A stretch of 64,000 nt of DNA. Source: an uncultured Siphonobacter sp. (GTDB lineage Bacteria > Bacteroidota > Bacteroidia > Cytophagales > Spirosomataceae). The notes beneath the pieces were generated by a model, which saw nothing but the letters and a program-made list of their open reading frames with translations, was not told the origin of the DNA and did not search any database. The DNA lies in the NCBI GenBank assembly GCA_913775095.1, contig CAJYIW010000002.1, positions 558,001 through 622,000 of the forward strand, in the 5' to 3' direction. Below, piece by piece: positions 7,883 through 16,651 of this stretch. A program made the position numbers and the translations under genes. Each line of letters starts with the position of its first letter. The first letter of the stretch is position 1.

Positions 7883-9391
7883 TTACATCATTCGGGTCAG
7901 ACGACGTGACAGAAGGAATAACAGAACGGCTGCCACTCCGGACATCACTACGAATAACAGGAAGAAGTCGTACAGACTCGCCATTTGATACCCCAGGAAG
8001 CTGGTGATTTTGCCCGCTTCGGGGTAGTAGGAACTCAGCGTTCCGGCCAGTTTGTTGGCTACCACGTTGGCCAGGAACCATACGGCCATCAGCAGGGAGC
8101 TGTATTTCGCCGGTGCCAGCTGGTTCACCAGTGACAGACCAATGGGCGAAAGGCATAACTCGCCAACCGAGTGAAAGAAATAAAGAGCAGCCAGGTAACC
8201 CGCACTTACTTTCACCCCGGGAATGATGTCCCGTACGGCGGGTAACATGATTAAATACCCAATTGACAGCAGCGTCAGACCAATGGCCATTTTATAGGGC
8301 GAGGAAGGTTCCAGCCCTTTATTGCCCAGGTAGGTCCAGACCAAAGCCATCAGTGGAGCACAGGTAACGACGAAGAAAGGATTGAAATTCTGAAATAAGG
8401 CCGGGGGAATGGTCCAGCCAAATAGCTGACGATCTACCTGTTCATCGGCAAAGAAGGTCAGCGAAGCTCCGGCCTGCTCAAAAGCCGCCCAGAAGAAAAT
8501 TACGAAGAACGATACGATGTAAATCACAATCACCCGCTGTCTTTCCAGAGCAGTCAGTGATTTATCCATCAGAATAAAAATCAGCGAACCAATGCCGCCG
8601 AAGACGGGAACCCAGAGAAGAATGGGGTACACGTTTACGTCAAACCATAACATACCCAGACCAACCAGGAACATGAGGGGTAATACCCAATAGGTTCTCT
8701 TCACGACAGAAGGCTCGGCGGGAGTTTCGCCCACGGGTTCGCCTTTCCAGGTAATCAGGTATTTAACTTTTCCCCACTGGAAAATGATCGTTCCCAGTAA
8801 CATGGCAATGCTACAGGCCAGGAATGCCCAGCGGAAATCCTGAGCCCGACCCGTGTTTCCTACGACGGCACAGATGGTCTGACCAATGAAAGAACCGAGG
8901 TTAATACCCATGTAGAAGATGGTATACGCCGCATCTTTCCGACGGTCCGCCGGATCGTAGAGATTCCCCACCATCGAGGAAATGTTGGGTTTAAAGAACC
9001 CGTTCCCCACAATCATAATGCCTAGACCGGCGTACAGCAGCATATTGCCCGAAGGTTGCTGATCGTACACACCACCCGAGAGGAAGAGCAGAAACTGGCC
9101 CAGGGCCATTAACAAACCACCCACTAAAATGGAACGACGGTTACCCCAGTATTTATCCGCGACGTACCCGCCAATGAGGGGGGTCAGGTAGATAAGTGAG
9201 GTGTAACCGCCGTAAAAATTAGAAGCAAAAGCTTTATCAAAGAGAAGGGCCTGGGTGAAGTAAAGCGTCAGGACGGCCCGCATGCCGTAATAGCTGAATC
9301 GTTCCCACATTTCCGTCGCAAAAAGTAAAAAAAGGCCCTGCGGGTGGCCAAAAATCCTTTTCGTTTCCTGAGTTTTAATAAATTCGGACAT
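7883..9391 (-). CDS. POT/PTR2 family proton-dependent oligopeptide transporter
   Basis: 502-residue inner-membrane carrier that imports di- and tripeptides with protons. The family signature is near the N-terminus: FATEMWERFSYYGMRAVLTLY, with the ExxER-type proton-coupling motif. A second signature region is GNGFFKPNISSMVGNLYDP, followed by the long FYMGINLGSFIG segment. About 13-14 hydrophobic helices are visible, as in bacterial members with two extra helices. It is transcribed alone, with a good promoter-like element at 9552-9583 and a terminator at 7833-7862. Confidence 0.93.
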   Translation of the reverse strand: MSEFIKTQETKRIFGHPQGLFLLFATEMWERFSYYGMRAVLTLYFTQALLFDKAFASNFYGGYTSLIYLTPLIGGYVADKYWGNRRSILVGGLLMALGQFLLFLSGGVYDQQPSGNMLLYAGLGIMIVGNGFFKPNISSMVGNLYDPADRRKDAAYTIFYMGINLGSFIGQTICAVVGNTGRAQDFRWAFLACSIAMLLGTIIFQWGKVKYLITWKGEPVGETPAEPSVVKRTYWVLPLMFLVGLGMLWFDVNVYPILLWVPVFGGIGSLIFILMDKSLTALERQRVIVIYIVSFFVIFFWAAFEQAGASLTFFADEQVDRQLFGWTIPPALFQNFNPFFVVTCAPLMALVWTYLGNKGLEPSSPYKMAIGLTLLSIGYLIMLPAVRDIIPGVKVSAGYLAALYFFHSVGELCLSPIGLSLVNQLAPAKYSSLLMAVWFLANVVANKLAGTLSSYYPEAGKITSFLGYQMASLYDFFLLFVVMSGVAAVLLFLLSRRLTRMM

Positions 9392-9551
9392 CCGAGCTTT
9401 TGTTTGATTAATGATTAAGTAAGGTTTTAATGAAGTTTTCTGACTTGCTGGTAGGTTTCAGTATCTCTGAAAGCAAATCCTGGCAGATTCATTGTCAGTT
9501 TTTAGCTGAAACACAACCGGTAAACCTTTTCAAGTGTAATTCGTTGTACCC

Positions 9552-9583
9552 CAAATATAAACGCAGAATTGGGGCTTGCCAAA
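9552..9583 (-). promoter_or_regulatory. Bacteroidota-type promoter of the POT transporter gene
   Basis: On the minus strand: TTTG (9583-9580), 20-base spacer, then TATATTTG (9559-9552), a full match to TTTG-N17-23-TAnnTTTG. The predicted leader is about 150 bases. The element lies just before the divergent M23 gene and argues against the in-frame TTG at 9569 as that gene's start. Confidence 0.6.
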
Positions 9584-9595
9584 TACAGGCCATCT

Positions 9596-10279
9596 ATGAA
9601 ACTTACTGACACACTTCGGAAATACCAAATTTCCTTTGCTCCGGTCATGCCTTTTGACTGGAATAAAACAGCCGTAAAAATTCTGGATTTCACGGCTGAC
9701 AACGAAAGGTTAAGGAACCAGAATCTTGCCCAAACGGCCGATTTCGCCGCTTTTGTTAAAGAAGAAATACAGGCGGCAGAAGCAGTTTGTGGGGTCGGAG
9801 GGTACAATGAACATCGGGTGTTATACCGCCGGAGTCCGCATTTTCAGCAAACGCAGGAACCCCGCGAAATTCATCTCGGCATTGACATTTGGGTACGGGC
9901 CGGAACGCCCGTGTTTGCTCCGGTAAAGGGGAAGGTGCATAGCTTTCGGGATAACAATAATTTCGGTGACTATGGCCCGACTTTTATTCTGGAGCATGAA
10001 CTTGAAGGACGGGTTTTTTATACCCTGTACGGTCACCTGAGTCGAAGGTCTTTAGTGGGTAAGACAATCGGGCAGGAAATTCAGGCGGGCGAAGCCTTTG
10101 CCGAATTAGGGCCATTTCCTGAAAATGGAGACTGGCCTCCGCACTTGCATTTTCAGATCATTGAAAATCTGGAAGGCTGGTCAGGGGATTATTCCGGGGT
10201 CTGTGCCCTTACCCAGCGGGAAAAATACCTGAATAACTGCCCCGACCCCAATCTGATTTTGCAGATTCCGGGGCTTTAG
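9596..10279 (+). CDS. M23-type metallopeptidase-like protein without a signal peptide
   Basis: 227 residues from the ATG at 9596. The C-terminal half is a lysostaphin/LytM (M23) domain with the zinc motif HLGID (H93, D97), the mid motif YGH (H147) and HLH (183-185), so the metal and catalytic residues look intact. Residues 1-85 form an unrecognised N-terminal region with charged helices. Unusually for an M23 peptidase, no signal peptide or membrane segment is visible, so either it acts in the cytoplasm or on a non-peptidoglycan substrate, or it leaves by another route. It is divergent from the POT gene. Confidence 0.75.
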   Translation: MKLTDTLRKYQISFAPVMPFDWNKTAVKILDFTADNERLRNQNLAQTADFAAFVKEEIQAAEAVCGVGGYNEHRVLYRRSPHFQQTQEPREIHLGIDIWVRAGTPVFAPVKGKVHSFRDNNNFGDYGPTFILEHELEGRVFYTLYGHLSRRSLVGKTIGQEIQAGEAFAELGPFPENGDWPPHLHFQIIENLEGWSGDYSGVCALTQREKYLNNCPDPNLILQIPGL

Positions 10280-10317
10280 TTAGTAATTGAAGCGGATACA
10301 TCGGAGTAAATTGGGTA

Positions 10318-10469
10318 TCTCCCGGCCCTGTCATCCAGAGCGAAGCGAAGGAATTTTCAGTAACTCTTCAGCAGGGATTGATAATCGAGATGCAGGTAAG
10401 GGTTCTCCCGGCGGTCATTTCGACCGCCGGGAGAGAAGGGTTGTGACTACCTCTGGTAACCATCAGGTA
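10318..10469. repeat. Dispersed extragenic repeat with a strong hairpin
   Basis: The segment tgtcatccagagcgaagcga (from about 10328) belongs to the widespread 'CHPERSEG' type of extragenic repeat found in Bacteroidota and other phyla. It is followed by a perfect 13-bp stem TCTCCCGGCGGTC / GACCGCCGGGAGA (10404-10416 with 10422-10434). The apparent reading frame across it is a by-product of the repeat. The hairpin may also end transcription of the neighbours on both sides. Confidence 0.7.
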
Positions 10470-12110
10470 TTAAAAAATACTCCGCCATTCGTAAGGCTTC
10501 AGCGTAATGACTACAGCTCCGGGCAATCGTACATCGAAGGTTTCGTCGGTATGATTGGCAATTAAGGTTGTTTTCCAGCCGTTCGCTTTTTCAAGAATCA
10601 GGCTGCTGCACCGTAAGGGTTGAGAAGTGCGGCTGGGAATAATCTGCTCGGGTTTGAATTCGCTCAGAAAAGCAAAAAGATTGTACACCGGCGTCGGTTT
10701 TTCTTCGTGAATAATGCCATCCGGGCCGAACACATCGTAATAGGTAATGGACTCGGCCCCCGCTTCCGCCAGGTGTTTATAGCTGCCCAGGGTCCAGCTG
10801 GCGGCAAAAGGCGTGTGCAGGCGTTCGTCGGTTTCTTCGGCAAAAAGTACCGGAGAAACATGAACGGGTTTTTCAGCCAGAGCCAGAGCCGAACGAACCG
10901 TCTCGGCCTGACCCGCCAGGTTCTCAACAATCGAAACTTCGTCAAAACAGTGCATTTGCGGGGTAACGGAGAAAGTGACAAAATCTACTTTGGCGTACTC
11001 AAAAGGATTGCGATTGAATTCAACAAAGAAGTTGTCCGTACCGCCGCCCATTCGCAGCGTAGGCCATCGGGATTCGAGCAGGGGTAAGGCCCGGTCGAGT
11101 AATTCATTGGTGGTCGTACCGCTTTCATTAAAAAGTACTACTTCCTTAATGAGCGACTTCGATTTGAACACATTCAGATCGGGTACGGACTGATTCTCGA
11201 TTTTGACCGCCAGTCGAATTGGAATATTCAGCTTTTCGATTTCCTGAAAAGCTGAGAAAAAGTGGTCCTTCCAGTTCGCTTCTTTCAGATCCAGTGACAG
11301 ACGGATGTGAGCCGGCGAAATTTTTCGGAGTAACTCTAGTTCTTTTGGGGTAAGGGCCCGGGTTTCGGCAGGCCAGCACAGACCCCAGTTCGCCAGCGGC
11401 TGAGCTTCTCCCGCCATATCTACCCGAACGTTGGGGTCAGGACTAATGTATAAAGGCCATTCTCCTGAAAAAGACAGCGTAGCTTTCTGGTGAAACGTAT
11501 CACCCTCACGCACATCAACGGGCTTGGGTAAGCTCTGGGGCGTAGCGTAGGTTTTATAGGAAGTATCGGAGTAATTCCGCTGATCTTCCGTTTCAAAGGT
11601 ATCCCCTTCCAGTTGTAACTGAGCTTTCAGGCCATTGATGGCGTTCCATTCCAGGCCGGCCACGGTCATGAAAGGCTGGTGGGGTAAAATCAAATCCGGG
11701 AAGGCCGAGGGGGTTTCCTCTCCGTTGGGGTGAATGACGCGAACAATCTCGTTCTTGAAACCCTCAATGGGATGAAGAATACAAAGTCCCAGGCGGTTTT
11801 TGGAAAAATCTTCGAGAGCCGTTCCCTGCCAGGTAAAAGTGATGGTTCCGTCGGCTTCCCCCTGAATGCTTAAGTCTCCTTCCATTCGAGGCTCATCCGT
11901 GGTCCAGCGGTAATGCACCCCAAAGGTATCGACCGAAGGTTCGATCTGTTCGTCATGAATCGTAATGGCGGCAGTACCCCAGTTCCCATCGCGAATAGCC
12001 ACGTAAATCCGACGCAGAATTTCCTGGTCATTGATGGTAAAATAGCGTAAAGATCCTTCGTGATAAAGCAGGGTGAGGTTTCCGGCACGTAATAACATTC
12101 GTCTGTTCAA
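10470..12110 (-). CDS. D-apionate lactonase-like protein
   Basis: 546 residues, no signal peptide, so cytoplasmic. It matches what I recall of the D-apionate lactonase (ApnL) family: EILRRIYVAIRDGNWGT near the N-terminus, LGLCILHPIEGFKNE, and the strongly conserved block EDQRNYSDTSYKTYA near residue 175. The second half looks like a TIM-barrel (RLSLDLKEANW, LNIPIRLAVKIEN, VDFVTFSVTPQMHCFDE). ApnL hydrolyses the lactone of D-apionate in apiose breakdown. No other apiose or apionate gene is visible here, so the substrate is uncertain. Confidence 0.6.
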   Translation of the reverse strand: MNRRMLLRAGNLTLLYHEGSLRYFTINDQEILRRIYVAIRDGNWGTAAITIHDEQIEPSVDTFGVHYRWTTDEPRMEGDLSIQGEADGTITFTWQGTALEDFSKNRLGLCILHPIEGFKNEIVRVIHPNGEETPSAFPDLILPHQPFMTVAGLEWNAINGLKAQLQLEGDTFETEDQRNYSDTSYKTYATPQSLPKPVDVREGDTFHQKATLSFSGEWPLYISPDPNVRVDMAGEAQPLANWGLCWPAETRALTPKELELLRKISPAHIRLSLDLKEANWKDHFFSAFQEIEKLNIPIRLAVKIENQSVPDLNVFKSKSLIKEVVLFNESGTTTNELLDRALPLLESRWPTLRMGGGTDNFFVEFNRNPFEYAKVDFVTFSVTPQMHCFDEVSIVENLAGQAETVRSALALAEKPVHVSPVLFAEETDERLHTPFAASWTLGSYKHLAEAGAESITYYDVFGPDGIIHEEKPTPVYNLFAFLSEFKPEQIIPSRTSQPLRCSSLILEKANGWKTTLIANHTDETFDVRLPGAVVITLKPYEWRSIF

Positions 12111-12170
12111 TTTAACGGTGATGGCTGAGGTGACTAAAAAATAGTGCCTATTTACTTCAGAGATAGGTCA

Positions 12171-12704
12171 TTACTCCTGCCTGGGTTTGATCTTCCATTC
12201 CAGCAGCAGGCTATCCCGAAACATCTGAGCCGCCTCGGTGGAGGGGATTTCGAAGGAACCAATCGTAGGTAGTCCCGAAACATCCAGCCGCGTTCGCAGC
12301 CGCCGGCTGGCCGTACTGTCAGGGTAGTAATCAAAGTGCATGAGGTGATGATCTTTGGGGAGCGGATAGTAATAGGTATCGGTTTCCCGCACGAGTTTTT
12401 GCTGACGAATGACCATTTCTTTTTTCCAGAAATAGGGCCGGTTAAGGGCCGGAATCCGGGCCGGAAGCCAGTACAGATGATAGTCTCCCGAAGAATCGCG
12501 GGTTACCTGAGCCTGATCGCTGGAAAGAACGGGTTCCAGTTTCAGCCGTTTTCGCTGGTCATTCAGATTCAGGCCGTAGGGTTCCGTGTGAAATAAATTT
12601 TCCTGCCGCTGCGGATATGTTTGGATGAGATTCCAGGTAAGGATCCCGACCCCAATCACGAGTACGAAAAAGATAAGGCGATCAATTCTACGGAGAAATT
12701 GCAT
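12171..12704 (-). CDS. Hypothetical single-pass membrane protein
   Basis: 177 residues. An N-terminal membrane anchor (IFFVLVIGVGILTWNLI, about residues 11-27) is followed by a soluble, probably periplasmic domain with many Tyr, Pro and Arg residues (LYWLPARIPALNRPYFW, ETDTYYYPLPKDHH). I do not recognise the family. It lies 60 bp upstream of the apionate-lactonase-like gene on the same strand and may share its transcript. Confidence 0.6.
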   Translation of the reverse strand: MQFLRRIDRLIFFVLVIGVGILTWNLIQTYPQRQENLFHTEPYGLNLNDQRKRLKLEPVLSSDQAQVTRDSSGDYHLYWLPARIPALNRPYFWKKEMVIRQQKLVRETDTYYYPLPKDHHLMHFDYYPDSTASRRLRTRLDVSGLPTIGSFEIPSTEAAQMFRDSLLLEWKIKPRQE

Positions 12705-13146
12705 GCGGGGGAGTTGGATGGGGTAAAGAAAAGTTGTCAGGGTGAATGAAAAGATCAGCTCGTTTTTTGGATTACTACCTAATAAATCTCTGAAAACCAG
12801 AACTTAAGGTTTGGTTAACTCCAGGTTGTTAAAAAGGCGTACCCCAGGCAGCCGCCGAGCCTGAAACAATTAGTCAGAGCGGAGGTTTATGGGATGATAC
12901 TTTTGTACCCAATCATTAATATTTTTAAATTCGTCGCAAAATAGGCAAACTACTCAAGCCCAATCAAAATGCTCGTCGCAATTGCTTGGTGGTATCGTAG
13001 AAAAATCCTATTTTCGCGGTATAGAAATCATGAAAGGGCAGTAATCAGACAGATGCAATTTCCGGTGAAATAGTCCGGGAAAGTACTAGTAAAGAGCAAC
13101 ACTTTTTGATTACTGCTGAATGTTAACAATAAAAAACTGATTGAAC
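12705..13146. other. Non-coding gap with the upstream region of the sphingolipid-type synthase gene
   Basis: 442 A/T-rich bases between divergent genes. One perfect -7-like box, TACTTTTG, is at 12898-12905 in the plus direction, without a clear -33 partner; it could serve the synthase gene with a leader of about 230 bases. Short frames such as a 34-codon one at 12969 are not convincing. I see no riboswitch or terminator. Confidence 0.4.
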
Positions 13147-14421
13147 GTGGCAGATATTTTTGAACGTCGTCTGGCCAACCTGGGGCCTCTCGGACAGTAT
13201 TCCGACAAAGTCCATGGGTATTTTGCTTTTCCTTACCTAGAAGGTGAGATTGGTCCACACATGAAATTTCAGGGTAAGCAGATGCTGAACTGGAGTTTGA
13301 ACAACTACTTAGGATTAGCAAACCACCCGGAAGTACGGAAGACGGATGCCGAGGCTGCTGCTCAGTGGGGCATGGCCGCTCCGATGGGAGCCCGGATGAT
13401 GTCTGGTCAAACGCCGTATCATGAAGAACTGGAACGCCAGCTGGCTGAGTTCGTAGGCAAAGAAGATGCCTTCCTGCTCAACTTTGGCTACCAGGGGGTC
13501 ATGTCAACAATTGAATCCATTGTTGACTACAAAGATATTATCGTTTATGATGCGGAAAGCCATGCCTGTCTGATCGACGGTATTCGTCTGCACAAGGCGA
13601 AAATGGGCAAATACTTCACTTTCAAACACAACGATATCGAGTCGCTGGAGAAAAATCTTCAGCGTGCCATCAAGCTGGCCGATGAACAGGGTGGTGGCGT
13701 ACTGGTGATTACGGAAGGCGTATTCGGCATGTCCGGTAACGTTGGTAAACTCGATGAAATCGTAGCCCTCAAGCAAAAGTACAATTTCCGTTTACTGGTA
13801 GACGACGCTCATGGTTTTGGTACCATGGGTGCGACAGGTTCGGGCGTTGCCGAGCACCTGGGTGTGCAGGATGGCGTAGACTTACACTTCTCGACGTTTG
13901 CCAAATCCATGGCCAGCATTGGCGGTTTTATTGCCGGTCCTAAAGCCATCATTCAGTACCTGCGTTACAACCTGCGTTCACAAACCTACGCCAAATCACT
14001 GCCGATGCCGCTGGTCATTGGAGCGATGAAGCGTCTGGAACTGGTTCGTACGCAACCCGAATTGCGTGAAAATCTCTGGAATATTGTTCGGGCCGTGCAG
14101 AATGGTCTTCGCGAACGTGGCTTTGATATTGGAACCACCCAGTCGCCCGTCACGCCAGTGTTTTTACACGGCCAGTATGACGGCGGCGTAGTCACGCAAT
14201 TAGTCGCTGACTTACGCGAGAACTTAGGAATTTTCTGTTCTATCGTGGTATATCCGGTCGTTCCCAAAGGTGTCATTATGCTGCGTATCATTCCAACGGC
14301 CGTTCATACGCTGGAGGACGTGGAACGCACGCTGGACGCATTCGATATCATTCAGAAAAAACTTACCGATGGTGAATACGCAAACAAAGGCTTTGCTAAT
14401 GTCACCAAAAGTGCGGTTTAG
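13147..14421 (+). CDS. Serine palmitoyltransferase-type alpha-oxoamine synthase
   Basis: PLP enzyme of the alpha-oxoamine synthase family that condenses an amino acid with an acyl-CoA. In Bacteroidota the closest match is serine palmitoyltransferase, the first step of sphingolipid synthesis. Seen: LNWSLNNYLGLANHP, GARMMSGQTPYHEELE, VDDAHGFGTMGATG (the Asp and His near PLP), and the PLP lysine in HFSTFAKSMAS, with a glycine-rich tail after it. A stop at 13138-13140 forces the start to be TTG 13141 or GTG 13147. GTG gives MADIFERRL and is preferred; no ATG is available. KBL or BioF activity cannot be excluded from sequence alone. Confidence 0.85.
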   Translation: MADIFERRLANLGPLGQYSDKVHGYFAFPYLEGEIGPHMKFQGKQMLNWSLNNYLGLANHPEVRKTDAEAAAQWGMAAPMGARMMSGQTPYHEELERQLAEFVGKEDAFLLNFGYQGVMSTIESIVDYKDIIVYDAESHACLIDGIRLHKAKMGKYFTFKHNDIESLEKNLQRAIKLADEQGGGVLVITEGVFGMSGNVGKLDEIVALKQKYNFRLLVDDAHGFGTMGATGSGVAEHLGVQDGVDLHFSTFAKSMASIGGFIAGPKAIIQYLRYNLRSQTYAKSLPMPLVIGAMKRLELVRTQPELRENLWNIVRAVQNGLRERGFDIGTTQSPVTPVFLHGQYDGGVVTQLVADLRENLGIFCSIVVYPVVPKGVIMLRIIPTAVHTLEDVERTLDAFDIIQKKLTDGEYANKGFANVTKSAV

Positions 14422-14440
14422 TTGCTCTGAAGGCTGATTT

Positions 14441-14485
14441 TACCCCATTTTATTCAGAAAAGACTGGATAAAATGGGGTATTTTT
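14441..14485 (+). terminator. Terminator of the oxoamine synthase gene
   Basis: Perfect 13-bp stem TACCCCATTTTAT (14441-14453) / ATAAAATGGGGTA (14468-14480) with a 14-base loop and a run of five T. Confidence 0.85.
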
Positions 14486-14548
14486 CTGCTGTTTGGAATA
14501 AATTGTATAATTTTTCCAAGAACTTTCACATTTTTGAGCTTGAGACTC

Positions 14549-14578
14549 TTGCGGGACTAGGGTAAATGCCTAAATTTC
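14549..14578 (+). promoter_or_regulatory. Promoter-like element of the histone-like gene
   Basis: TTG (14549-14551), 19-base spacer, TAAATTTC (14571-14578; one mismatch to TAnnTTTG). It lies 60 bases before the ATG at 14638. Confidence 0.4.
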
Positions 14579-14637
14579 GCCAGAAATGCACTTTTGCATA
14601 CTTCAATCATTTGTTGTACATTAAACACCAGACTCAC

Positions 14638-14820
14638 ATGAGCAGATTCTCAGAACTCAAAGAATTGGTAATGTCATTAGAAGGTGACTTCGAAAAATTC
14701 TACGATAAACAGAACCAGGCCGCCGGTACCCGTGTACGGAAAGGTATGCAGGATTTAAAAGTATTGGCTCAGGATATTCGTTCTGAAGTACAAAACAAGA
14801 AAAATGACAAAGAGGACTAA
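14638..14820 (+). CDS. Histone H1-like (Hc1-type) small DNA-binding protein
   Basis: 60 residues: MSRFSELKELVMSLEGDFEKFY followed by AAGTRVRKGMQDLKVLAQDI and a Lys-rich tail. This matches the short 'histone H1' proteins annotated throughout Bacteroidota and related to chlamydial Hc1, thought to bind DNA non-specifically and compact the nucleoid. The ATG at 14638 is chosen over an upstream in-frame ATG at 14566, whose extra 24 residues are not family-like. It is a single gene with its own promoter-like element and terminator. Confidence 0.85.
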   Translation: MSRFSELKELVMSLEGDFEKFYDKQNQAAGTRVRKGMQDLKVLAQDIRSEVQNKKNDKED

Positions 14821-14840
14821 TCTTAGCCCTCTTAAGCGAT

Positions 14841-14872
14841 AACCCTCGGATTTGCATTCGGGGGTTTTTTGT
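14841..14872 (+). terminator. Terminator of the histone-like gene
   Basis: Stem AACCCTCG / CGGGGGTT (one G-T pair; 14841-14848 with 14859-14866), followed by a T run. Confidence 0.75.
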
Positions 14873-14880
14873 TTCTTAAC

Positions 14881-15282
14881 CTAGAAATGTTCTTTGTTCA
14901 TGACGACGGCCACACCACGGGTCGTTAATTTCTTCGTCTGAATATCGTAAATTTCCGTTGAAATCTCAGCCGTATGCTTCTCTACATTTACGCTGAGTAC
15001 CTCAAACCGGGCTTCGTAGGCCACTTCCACAAACATAGGGCGTAAGAATTCCAGTGACTGCTTCACGTACACGCTGCCCGCTCCGGGAAATTTGGTGCCA
15101 ATGACATTCGAAAAAATGCTGGCTCCCAGAATGCCATGAATAATGGGTTTTTTAAAGGGAGTCGTTGCTGCAAATTCAGCATCCAGGTGCAGGGGATTAT
15201 TGTCGCCGGAAACTTCCGCAAAACGGATTACTTCTTCCTGAGTAAATTGAAATGGATACTGATAATGATCGCCGGTGTTCAT
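14881..15282 (-). CDS. MaoC-like (R)-specific enoyl-CoA hydratase
   Basis: 133-residue single hot-dog domain. The catalytic motif is in FAEVSGDNNPLHLDAEFA (Asp and His of the hydratase 2 motif), with PIIHGILGASIFSNVIG as the following helix. The length fits PhaJ/MaoC-type monofunctional hydratases, which add water to trans-2-enoyl-CoA or act as dehydratases in fatty-acid-like pathways. It is cytoplasmic and faces the histone-like gene convergently. The exact acyl substrate cannot be read from the sequence. Confidence 0.85.
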   Translation of the reverse strand: MNTGDHYQYPFQFTQEEVIRFAEVSGDNNPLHLDAEFAATTPFKKPIIHGILGASIFSNVIGTKFPGAGSVYVKQSLEFLRPMFVEVAYEARFEVLSVNVEKHTAEISTEIYDIQTKKLTTRGVAVVMNKEHF

Positions 15283-15441
15283 GATTCGTAATGATCTTTT
15301 TGCTAAAAACTACGCAAAGGAAACTGCTTCATGTGAGAAATACACGGACCTGACCATTATTCAATTCAGAATTCCGGAACAATCTCGGTCCGTTTGAGTA
15401 ACATTGCCTTTCGTTTGATTGCAACCATAGATTCTTTAGGC

Positions 15442-15555
15442 ATGAAAAAAATCTGGACGACCCTTCATCACTACCGACAATACATTGGCGTGGATGGAAT
15501 GATGTACTTATCGTTCATTGTAGTCCTGATCATCCTGTTTATCTTTTTCTCCTGA
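15442..15555 (+). CDS. Small single-pass membrane protein, 37 residues
   Basis: A short frame starting with ATG at 15442 encodes a basic, aromatic N-terminus (MKKIWTTLHHYRQYIG) and then a single strongly hydrophobic helix (MYLSFIVVLIILFIFFS) up to the stop. This layout is typical of genuine bacterial small membrane proteins and is unlikely by chance in non-coding DNA. It lies 92 bp upstream of mdh on the same strand. Family and function are not recognised. Confidence 0.5.
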   Translation: MKKIWTTLHHYRQYIGVDGMMYLSFIVVLIILFIFFS

Positions 15556-15647
15556 TGGACTCTTAATAATAAATGTTCTATAATTTGTAGGAATATTTAT
15601 TTAATTGCAGTCTAATACCTTCTATCACGATTTAAACCGTAGATTCC

Positions 15648-16568
15648 ATGAAAATTACCGTTGTAGGAGCCGGAGCCGTTGGGGCTACCTGTGCTGATAA
15701 CATCGTTCGGCGGGAGCTGGCTCAGGAAGTAGTCTTACTGGACATTAAGGAGGGACTGGCAGAGGGTAAGTCATTAGATATGTTTCAAACCGCAACCCTG
15801 CTGGATTTTGATTCCCGGATTGTCGGATCTACCAATGATTATACTAAAACGGCGGGCTCGGATGTCGTGGTGATTACTTCCGGCATTCCCCGAAAACCCG
15901 GCATGACGCGGGAAGAACTCATCGGGATTAACGCAGGAATTGTCAAGACCGTAACGACGCAAATTCTGGAACATTCTCCCGAAGCCATCATCGTGGTGAT
16001 ATCTAACCCGATGGATACCATGACGTATCTGGCTTTGAAAACGGCGGGAGTTTCCAAACATAAAATTATCGGGATGGGTGGAATCCTGGATTCAGCCCGT
16101 TTTAAAACGTACCTGTCTTTAGCCATGGACGTACCGCCGTCGGATTTACAGGCTACCGTCATCGGCGGCCACGGGGACACCACCATGATTCCGTTAACCC
16201 GACTCGCCACGTATTCAGGAACCCCCGTGAGTCAGTACCTGGATGAAGCCACCCTTCAGAAGGTAGCGGCTGATACCATGGTGGGCGGAGCTACGCTGAC
16301 GGGCCTGATTGGTACGTCAGCCTGGTACGCTCCGGGAGCGGCAGGAGCCCTGCTCGTAGAAAGCATCATCAGAGATCAGAAGCGGATTTTCCCTTGCTGC
16401 GTGTACCTGGAAGGGGAATACGGGCAGAACGATATTTGTCTGGGCGTACCCGTAGTGATTGGCAGGAATGGATGGGAAAAAATTATAGACTTTGAGTTAA
16501 ACGAAACGGAGCAGGCCGCGTTCAATAAGTCAGCGGAGGCGGTAAGGAATATGAATAGTGTTTTGTAG
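15648..16568 (+). CDS. mdh: Malate dehydrogenase (NAD-dependent, LDH-like type)
   Basis: 306 residues; interconverts malate and oxaloacetate in the TCA cycle. The NAD-binding loop is GAGAVG (7-12), with D32 in VLLDI favouring NAD. Substrate arginines are in PRKPGMTR (R82, R88) and at R151 in GGILDSARF; the catalytic histidine is H175 in GGHGDTT. Arg at position 82, rather than Gln, marks malate rather than lactate as substrate. It is closed by an unusually strong terminator. Confidence 0.95.
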   Translation: MKITVVGAGAVGATCADNIVRRELAQEVVLLDIKEGLAEGKSLDMFQTATLLDFDSRIVGSTNDYTKTAGSDVVVITSGIPRKPGMTREELIGINAGIVKTVTTQILEHSPEAIIVVISNPMDTMTYLALKTAGVSKHKIIGMGGILDSARFKTYLSLAMDVPPSDLQATVIGGHGDTTMIPLTRLATYSGTPVSQYLDEATLQKVAADTMVGGATLTGLIGTSAWYAPGAAGALLVESIIRDQKRIFPCCVYLEGEYGQNDICLGVPVVIGRNGWEKIIDFELNETEQAAFNKSAEAVRNMNSVL

Positions 16569-16582
16569 GTCACTCGTGTAAC

Positions 16583-16628
16583 TAAAATAAAAGCGGTCTG
16601 AAGGAAACTTCAGACCGCTTTTATTTTA
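16583..16628. terminator. Bidirectional terminator between mdh and azurin genes
   Basis: Perfect 21-bp stem (16583-16603 with 16608-16628) around a GAAA tetraloop. The core is GCGGTCTGAAG / CTTCAGACCGC, with A/T-rich ends that give a U tract in both directions. Confidence 0.92.
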
Positions 16629-16651
16629 TACACTTAAGAGAGCATCCTCGC

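Noticed and set aside
10287-10565. 92-codon frame reading CHPERSEG
   Set aside because: This is the translation of a widespread extragenic repeat and it overlaps the apionate-lactonase-like gene.
12969-13073. 34-codon frame before the oxoamine synthase gene
   Set aside because: Basic and tryptophan-rich start without recognisable features; no promoter or conservation evidence.
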